Part shown: in pieces, positions 60,742 through 64,000 of the stretch | Layout: each line of letters begins with the position of its first letter | Numbering within the stretch: position 1 is the first letter of the stretch | Assembly (NCBI GenBank): GCA_028821605.1 | Contig: JAPPFM010000009.1 | Location: forward strand, 62,001 to 126,000 | DNA from: Candidatus Poribacteria bacterium | GTDB lineage: Bacteria > Poribacteria > WGA-4E > WGA-3G | Direction of reading: 5' to 3' | Length of the DNA: 64,000 bases | Notes under the pieces: generated by a model | The model's database searches: none | The model's input: the letters and a program-made list of their open reading frames with translations, nothing else | Told to the model about the DNA's origin: nothing | Made by a program: the position numbers and the translations under genes

Positions 60742-60973
60742 CGTAGGTTGGGTTGAACGGAACCGACTAAGAATCGCAGAAAGAATATAACTTTCAAAGT
60801 CCATCAAGAAACCTAAAATCACCAAATACGAGTGAAACCCAACACATTCTCACACCTACGGCGTTCAAATTGTTGGGTTTCGCTATATCCATCACACCAA
60901 TGAGTCATCAAAGAGCGGAAGCCTCTGTATAAACGAGATGGGTCTTGTCTTTTACCGCTCAACCCAACCTACG
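60742..60973. mobile_element. 230-bp MITE, copy 2
   Basis: Same ends as the copy at 52459 (CGTAGGTTGGGTTGAACGG; CCGCTCAACCCAACCTACG) and the same internal GAAACCCAAC/GTTGGGTTTC repeat. The copies share long blocks such as TATAACTTTCAAA... and TTTTACCGCTCAACC, but the middle has diverged. No obvious target-site duplication is visible. Confidence 0.85.
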
Positions 60974-61007
60974 CGCTTAAGTCGAACTCACGTTAAAATA
61001 GCACACA

Positions 61008-62129
61008 CTATCCACGCAAGAGATGCCGCAACGCGTTTGCGATGATATCCTCTTCCCCTGCATTGAGGGTGTAAGCATTAATCACAACGGTTTCTTTGCC
61101 CTGCGTGTTCACCTTGATACGCGGCGTACCAGCATCCAATTCTTGAGCGACCTGTGCAGCATCTTTGCCACTCTTGGCAGAGTCAAATGTCACATGCAGG
61201 TTTGACAACGTATGGCTCTTTTCTTGGTAATGAACCTCGCACGATACACCATCAAGATTTTCAAGGTTTTCCGCAAGCACAGCATATCTTCCGTCCTGTT
61301 CCTTCGACCGCGCCTCATGATTTGTCGATAGCCAGATGTCAATGGCAGTCACCAACCCGATAATCTCCTGCCGGTCTACCTTCATACCACGCCCAACAGG
61401 TCTCGGTCCGATGAACCCGTGCTTCCGCACGACTTCAATGAGATCCTTCCTTCCACAGACGAATCCTGTAGAGTGCGGCGCGTTGAAATACTTGCCACCG
61501 AAACAGACGAGGTCGGCAGATTGGGCGTTCCGATAGAAGTACTCGAGTGGATAGATCTGGGAAGCAGCGTCAGCAATCAACGGCAAGCCGTGCGAATGCG
61601 CAATCCCAATCGCCTCCTTTAGTGGGACAGCGTTCCCTTGATTGGGTTGGATGAGATACGCGACTGCCGCTGTGTTCTCGCCGATAGCACTCTCCAACAT
61701 TTCCGCGGTGCAGCCGTTTTCGTCACCCACAGATATGAGTTTACTCCCCGGAATCGTAAACGCACGGTCGTAGGAATAGTGTTGCATCCTCTGAAAAACG
61801 ATTTCGTCCTTCAGTCCGGTGGTATCTGGAAGTTGTGCGCACTTGTCAGGATCGTCTCCTGTCATAACCGCTGCTGATGCCAAGACGAGTGCAGCATAGC
61901 ATCCAGCGGTGATATACGCATCTTCAACCCCTAATTGTTCAGCGATGAATTGTCCCGATTTTTCGAGCAATTCTTCCATTTCGACGTAACTTTCATCTGC
62001 TTGGCGCATTGCATCCCGGACGGTTGCAGAGGGTGTAGAACCGCCGCGGACAGTCTGGTTGCCGGTCGCATTAATGACGGGGCGTGCGCCGAGTTTTTTG
62101 TAGACATTTCCCCAACCTGTATTCGCCAT
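61008..62129 (-). CDS. PLP-dependent SelA-like aminotransferase-fold enzyme
   Basis: The 373-residue protein matches the fold type I PLP enzymes related to SelA and D-glucosaminate-6-phosphate ammonia-lyase (DgaE). Motifs: LGARPVINATGNQTVRGGST at the N-terminus, EDAYITAGCYAALVLASAA, the PLP Asp in LIADAASQIYP, and the Schiff-base Lys in CFGGKYFNAPHSTG near residue 228. It is unlikely to be true SelA, as no selB or tRNA-Sec is near; a lyase or aminotransferase for an amino sugar acid is more probable. AAGGAGG precedes the ATG. Confidence 0.8.
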   Translation of the reverse strand: MANTGWGNVYKKLGARPVINATGNQTVRGGSTPSATVRDAMRQADESYVEMEELLEKSGQFIAEQLGVEDAYITAGCYAALVLASAAVMTGDDPDKCAQLPDTTGLKDEIVFQRMQHYSYDRAFTIPGSKLISVGDENGCTAEMLESAIGENTAAVAYLIQPNQGNAVPLKEAIGIAHSHGLPLIADAASQIYPLEYFYRNAQSADLVCFGGKYFNAPHSTGFVCGRKDLIEVVRKHGFIGPRPVGRGMKVDRQEIIGLVTAIDIWLSTNHEARSKEQDGRYAVLAENLENLDGVSCEVHYQEKSHTLSNLHVTFDSAKSGKDAAQVAQELDAGTPRIKVNTQGKETVVINAYTLNAGEEDIIANALRHLLRG

Positions 62130-62148
62130 GAGACAGCCTCCTTGGAAT

Positions 62149-62244
62149 GGTTGTCGGTTGTCAATTATCAGTCGTCAGTTTTCAGCAATCGGTTTCCGTC
62201 AGCAATCAGTAGTCGATAGATGAGATTTGAGATCTCGCCAGTAC
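62149..62244. repeat. Degenerate TCAGTC/TATCAG tract and GAGATT hairpin
   Basis: From 62149 the DNA is built of GGTTGTC, AATTATCAG, TCGTCAGTT, TCAGCAATC-type words. At 62222 GAGAT...ATCTCGCCAGTACAGG repeats the hairpin-plus-CCAG arrangement seen at 310. No gene is present up to the mrp stop. Confidence 0.55.
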
Positions 62245-62279
62245 AGGCAGTTATGTAAGTTCTGTTGTCTTTATCGGAC

Positions 62280-63230
62280 TTATAGGATAGTCAATTCATC
62301 GTCGTCGTCGCTTTCTGCTAACACCGCTCCTAACTCCTGCGCGACGGTGCCGAACGCTTCGGATTGTGGCGATTCTGGATGTCCAGCGACAATCGGTACG
62401 CCGATGTCCCCCGCAGTGCAGACCTCAGCATCAAGCGGAATCTGCCCTAAGAACGCAACACCGAATCGTTCACTGGTGTTTCTACCACCATCCGCTCTAA
62501 AGATCTCCGTCTTTTCATTGCAGTGCGGACAGAGGAAATAACTCATATTTTCAATGATACCGAGAATAGGGACACCGAGGCGTTCAAACATTGCAACACC
62601 GCGTCGGACATCGGCGAGCGCGACATCTTGAGGGGTCGTAACAATGAGTGCACCGGTAAGCGGAAGTGCCTGCGTTAGAGAGAGTGCGACATCACCCGTC
62701 CCCGGCGGAAGATCAATGATCAGATAATCCAGTTCACCCCAGTCTACATCACCGAGAAGTTGGCGAATAGCACCGTGTAACATCGGTCCTCGCCAGATCA
62801 TCGCCTGCTCTTCTGGCACCATAAACCCAATTGACATGAGCTTAATGTCGTGCCGAACGAGTGGAATAATCTTACGTTCCGGACTCGTCTTCGGCTGTTC
62901 CTGAATACCCATCATCGTCGGGATACTGGGACCGTAGGCATCTGCATCCAGCAAACCGACTGCACTCCCTGCATTCGCCAAGGAGATCGCGAGGTTGGTG
63001 GCGACAGTAGATTTTCCTACGCCGCCCTTTCCACTGGCAACCGCGATTTTATATTTGATATTTGGTAACGTTATATTCTGTTGTTGCTGCTGTGGCTGTG
63101 GTGTCGGTTGCCGCGGTTGTCGCCCAGAAATCTGTGAACCGCTGATGACTTGAAGTTCGGGATGTCCTTTCGCTGCAGAACTGGGCTGAGATTTTGGCTT
63201 CTCTTTCTCGCCTTTCTTTAAAAATCGCAT
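62280..63230 (-). CDS. mrp: Mrp/NBP35-family ATP-binding iron-sulfur carrier protein
   Basis: The 316-residue P-loop ATPase delivers [4Fe-4S] clusters to apoproteins. It has the deviant Walker A GKGGVGKSTVATN, VGLLDADAYGPSIP, the LIIDLPPGTGDVALSL switch region and the CPHC cluster-binding motif in YFLCPHCNEKTEIF. The N-terminal 60 residues are a Gln/Pro-rich tail instead of the DUF59 domain of longer homologs. The start at 63230 follows AGGAG; the frame extends 23 codons upstream. It is a single gene. Confidence 0.93.
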   Translation of the reverse strand: MRFLKKGEKEKPKSQPSSAAKGHPELQVISGSQISGRQPRQPTPQPQQQQQNITLPNIKYKIAVASGKGGVGKSTVATNLAISLANAGSAVGLLDADAYGPSIPTMMGIQEQPKTSPERKIIPLVRHDIKLMSIGFMVPEEQAMIWRGPMLHGAIRQLLGDVDWGELDYLIIDLPPGTGDVALSLTQALPLTGALIVTTPQDVALADVRRGVAMFERLGVPILGIIENMSYFLCPHCNEKTEIFRADGGRNTSERFGVAFLGQIPLDAEVCTAGDIGVPIVAGHPESPQSEAFGTVAQELGAVLAESDDDDELTIL

Positions 63231-63260
63231 AGTTACGCTCCTAATTGATTTGATTTTATT

Positions 63261-63281
63261 GACGAGGTTACAGATCTCGTC
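63261..63281. repeat. Palindromic repeat (GACGAG hairpin)
   Basis: GACGAG...CTCGTC flanks GTTACAGAT, followed by AGTGCAAG. It is close in form to the hairpins at 310 and 62222 and lies just upstream of the mrp start. Confidence 0.6.
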
Positions 63282-63330
63282 AGTGCAAGTGTATAGCACC
63301 TATTAATGTTACGACACAACACAAAATAGT

Positions 63331-63360
63331 TTAACATTTTTTCTCGCAATTTTGTATAAT
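63331..63360 (+). promoter_or_regulatory. Probable promoter of the ThuA gene
   Basis: TATAAT at 63355-63360 with TTAACA 18 bases upstream. The leader to 63452 would be about 85 bases. Confidence 0.6.
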
Positions 63361-63451
63361 ACGTATACCAGAAAGCGCGCGATTCCAAAACTTACCGATT
63401 TAATCAAGTCCGATACGATCTCGCGTACCACAATAGCACAAAGGAGTTTTT

Positions 63452-64000
63452 ATGAACATTCTGATGTTACGCCATTCCGCTGGCTTTGAACATTCCTACT
63501 TACCGAATGCAGAGGTTACGCTGAAGGAGATTGGCGCAGCAAACGGTTGGAACGTCACCACAACACACCGATGCGACCGGATTACGGCTGAAAACCTTGA
63601 AAATCAAGACATCCTCGCGTTCGCAACGACGGGTAACTTACCCTTTGACGATGACCAAAAAGAAGCACTACTGAGTTTCGTGCGCAACGGAAAAGCGTTT
63701 TTCGGCATCCATAACGCAACAGATACATGCTACGATTGGCCCGAATACGGCGAGATGCTCGGTGGCTATTTCGCCGGACATCCGTGGCACGAAGAAGTGA
63801 ACGTCATCGTTGAAGATAGCGATCATCCATCAACCCGTATGCTGGGGAGCAGCTTTAAAGTTGTTGACGAAATCTATACGTTCAAAGAGTGGGATCGCTC
63901 TAAAACACACGTACTGATGCGTTTGGACAATGACTCCATCGATCTCTCCCGCGGTAACCGTGAGGACCACGATTACGCACTCGGCTGGTGCCACACCTAC
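63452..64000 (+). CDS. ThuA-like domain protein (3' end outside window)
   Basis: The frame starts at 63452 behind AAAGGAG and is open to the window edge (183 codons). The product begins MNILMLRHSAGFEHSYLPNA and has FATTGNLPFDDDQKEALLSF, GKAFFGIHNATDTCYDWPEYG, GGYFAGHPWHEEVNV, DHPSTRMLGSSF and DEIYTFKEWDRSKTHVLMRL. These are the hallmarks of ThuA proteins, a class I glutamine amidotransferase-like fold linked to trehalose and other sugar metabolism. The C-terminus with the last conserved His-rich segment (ALGWCHTY) is reached at the edge. Confidence 0.9.
   Translation, partial: MNILMLRHSAGFEHSYLPNAEVTLKEIGAANGWNVTTTHRCDRITAENLENQDILAFATTGNLPFDDDQKEALLSFVRNGKAFFGIHNATDTCYDWPEYGEMLGGYFAGHPWHEEVNVIVEDSDHPSTRMLGSSFKVVDEIYTFKEWDRSKTHVLMRLDNDSIDLSRGNREDHDYALGWCHTY

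Noticed and set aside
1-64000. tRNA, rRNA and known riboswitches
   Set aside because: Reading for TPsiC-arm-like GGTTCGAATCC sequences and CCA-ended cloverleaves gave no candidate, and no ribosomal RNA sequence was recognised.

Overview
The window is about 64 kb of bacterial chromosome of moderate GC, densely coded on both strands. The gene mix is the one I associate with Candidatus Poribacteria and similar heterotrophic environmental lineages: several Gfo/Idh/MocA oxidoreductases, two phytanoyl-CoA dioxygenase-like enzymes, two sugar phosphate isomerase/epimerases, ThuA-like proteins, a LamG protein, NHL and Asp-box beta-propellers, a tricorn protease homolog and a large DUF6785-like membrane protein. 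This taxonomic placement is inference from gene content; no rRNA or tRNA gene was found to anchor it. Outer-membrane-type features (a beta-barrel protein ending in Phe, a TonB-receptor relic, lipoproteins) point to a diderm cell.

Layout. 0-6 kb: a membrane protein, a secreted protein with a C-terminal tag, then minus-strand metabolic genes (NAD-dependent epimerase, Rieske protein, SDR, gamma-glutamyltransferase). 6-13.4 kb: nusB, an NHL propeller fused to a probable beta-barrel, a possible PD-(D/E)XK protein, a second NHL protein, a His-rich Ni/Co transporter, an Rpn-like nuclease and a 6-phosphogluconate-dehydrogenase-like enzyme. 13.4-17.6 kb: a TlpA-like thioredoxin, a membrane-tethered ECF sigma factor and an internally deleted IS605-type TnpB element at its 5' end. 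17.9-21.6 kb: two tandem ABC half-transporters. 21.7-36.7 kb: an island of three paralogous proteins in which an ECF sigma factor, one transmembrane helix and a long Asp-box propeller are fused in one chain, interleaved with small membrane proteins and lipoproteins, four of which share a C-terminal module. 37-46 kb: MOSC protein, NagB and a carbohydrate-oriented set (Gfo/Idh/MocA x3, PhyH, LamG, sugar isomerase). 46-55 kb: ABC exporter pair, tricorn protease, a collapsed toxin-antitoxin gene, acetate kinase homolog, orphan ABC-2 permease. 55-64 kb: PhyH, sugar isomerase, DUF6785-like protein, Gfo/Idh/MocA, a SelA-like PLP enzyme, Mrp ATPase, and a ThuA protein cut by the window edge.

Two signals look most like undescribed biology. 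First, the sigma-TM-propeller chains at 25.8-36.7 kb read as one-piece transmembrane transcription switches: cytoplasmic sigma domains, one membrane helix, a conserved juxtamembrane sequence and an extracytoplasmic propeller. They are tandemly duplicated with their upstream regions and surrounded by a paralogous family of envelope proteins. Second, three otherwise unrelated secreted proteins (1.2, 38.5 and 41.6 kb) end in the same 18-residue sequence, built around KLA(V/T)TW...K, which looks like a C-terminal sorting or anchoring tag.

The intergenic DNA is rich in small repeats: a hairpin family with GTAG...CTAC-type ends (one copy sits in frame inside the tricorn gene), two copies of a 230-bp MITE with 19-bp inverted ends, a 120-bp element with 12-bp inverted ends, an 82-bp stem-loop repeat in three copies, and degenerate ACTGATAACTGA-like tracts. 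Several near-consensus sigma-70 promoters (TTGACA-17-TATAAT type) can be read directly.
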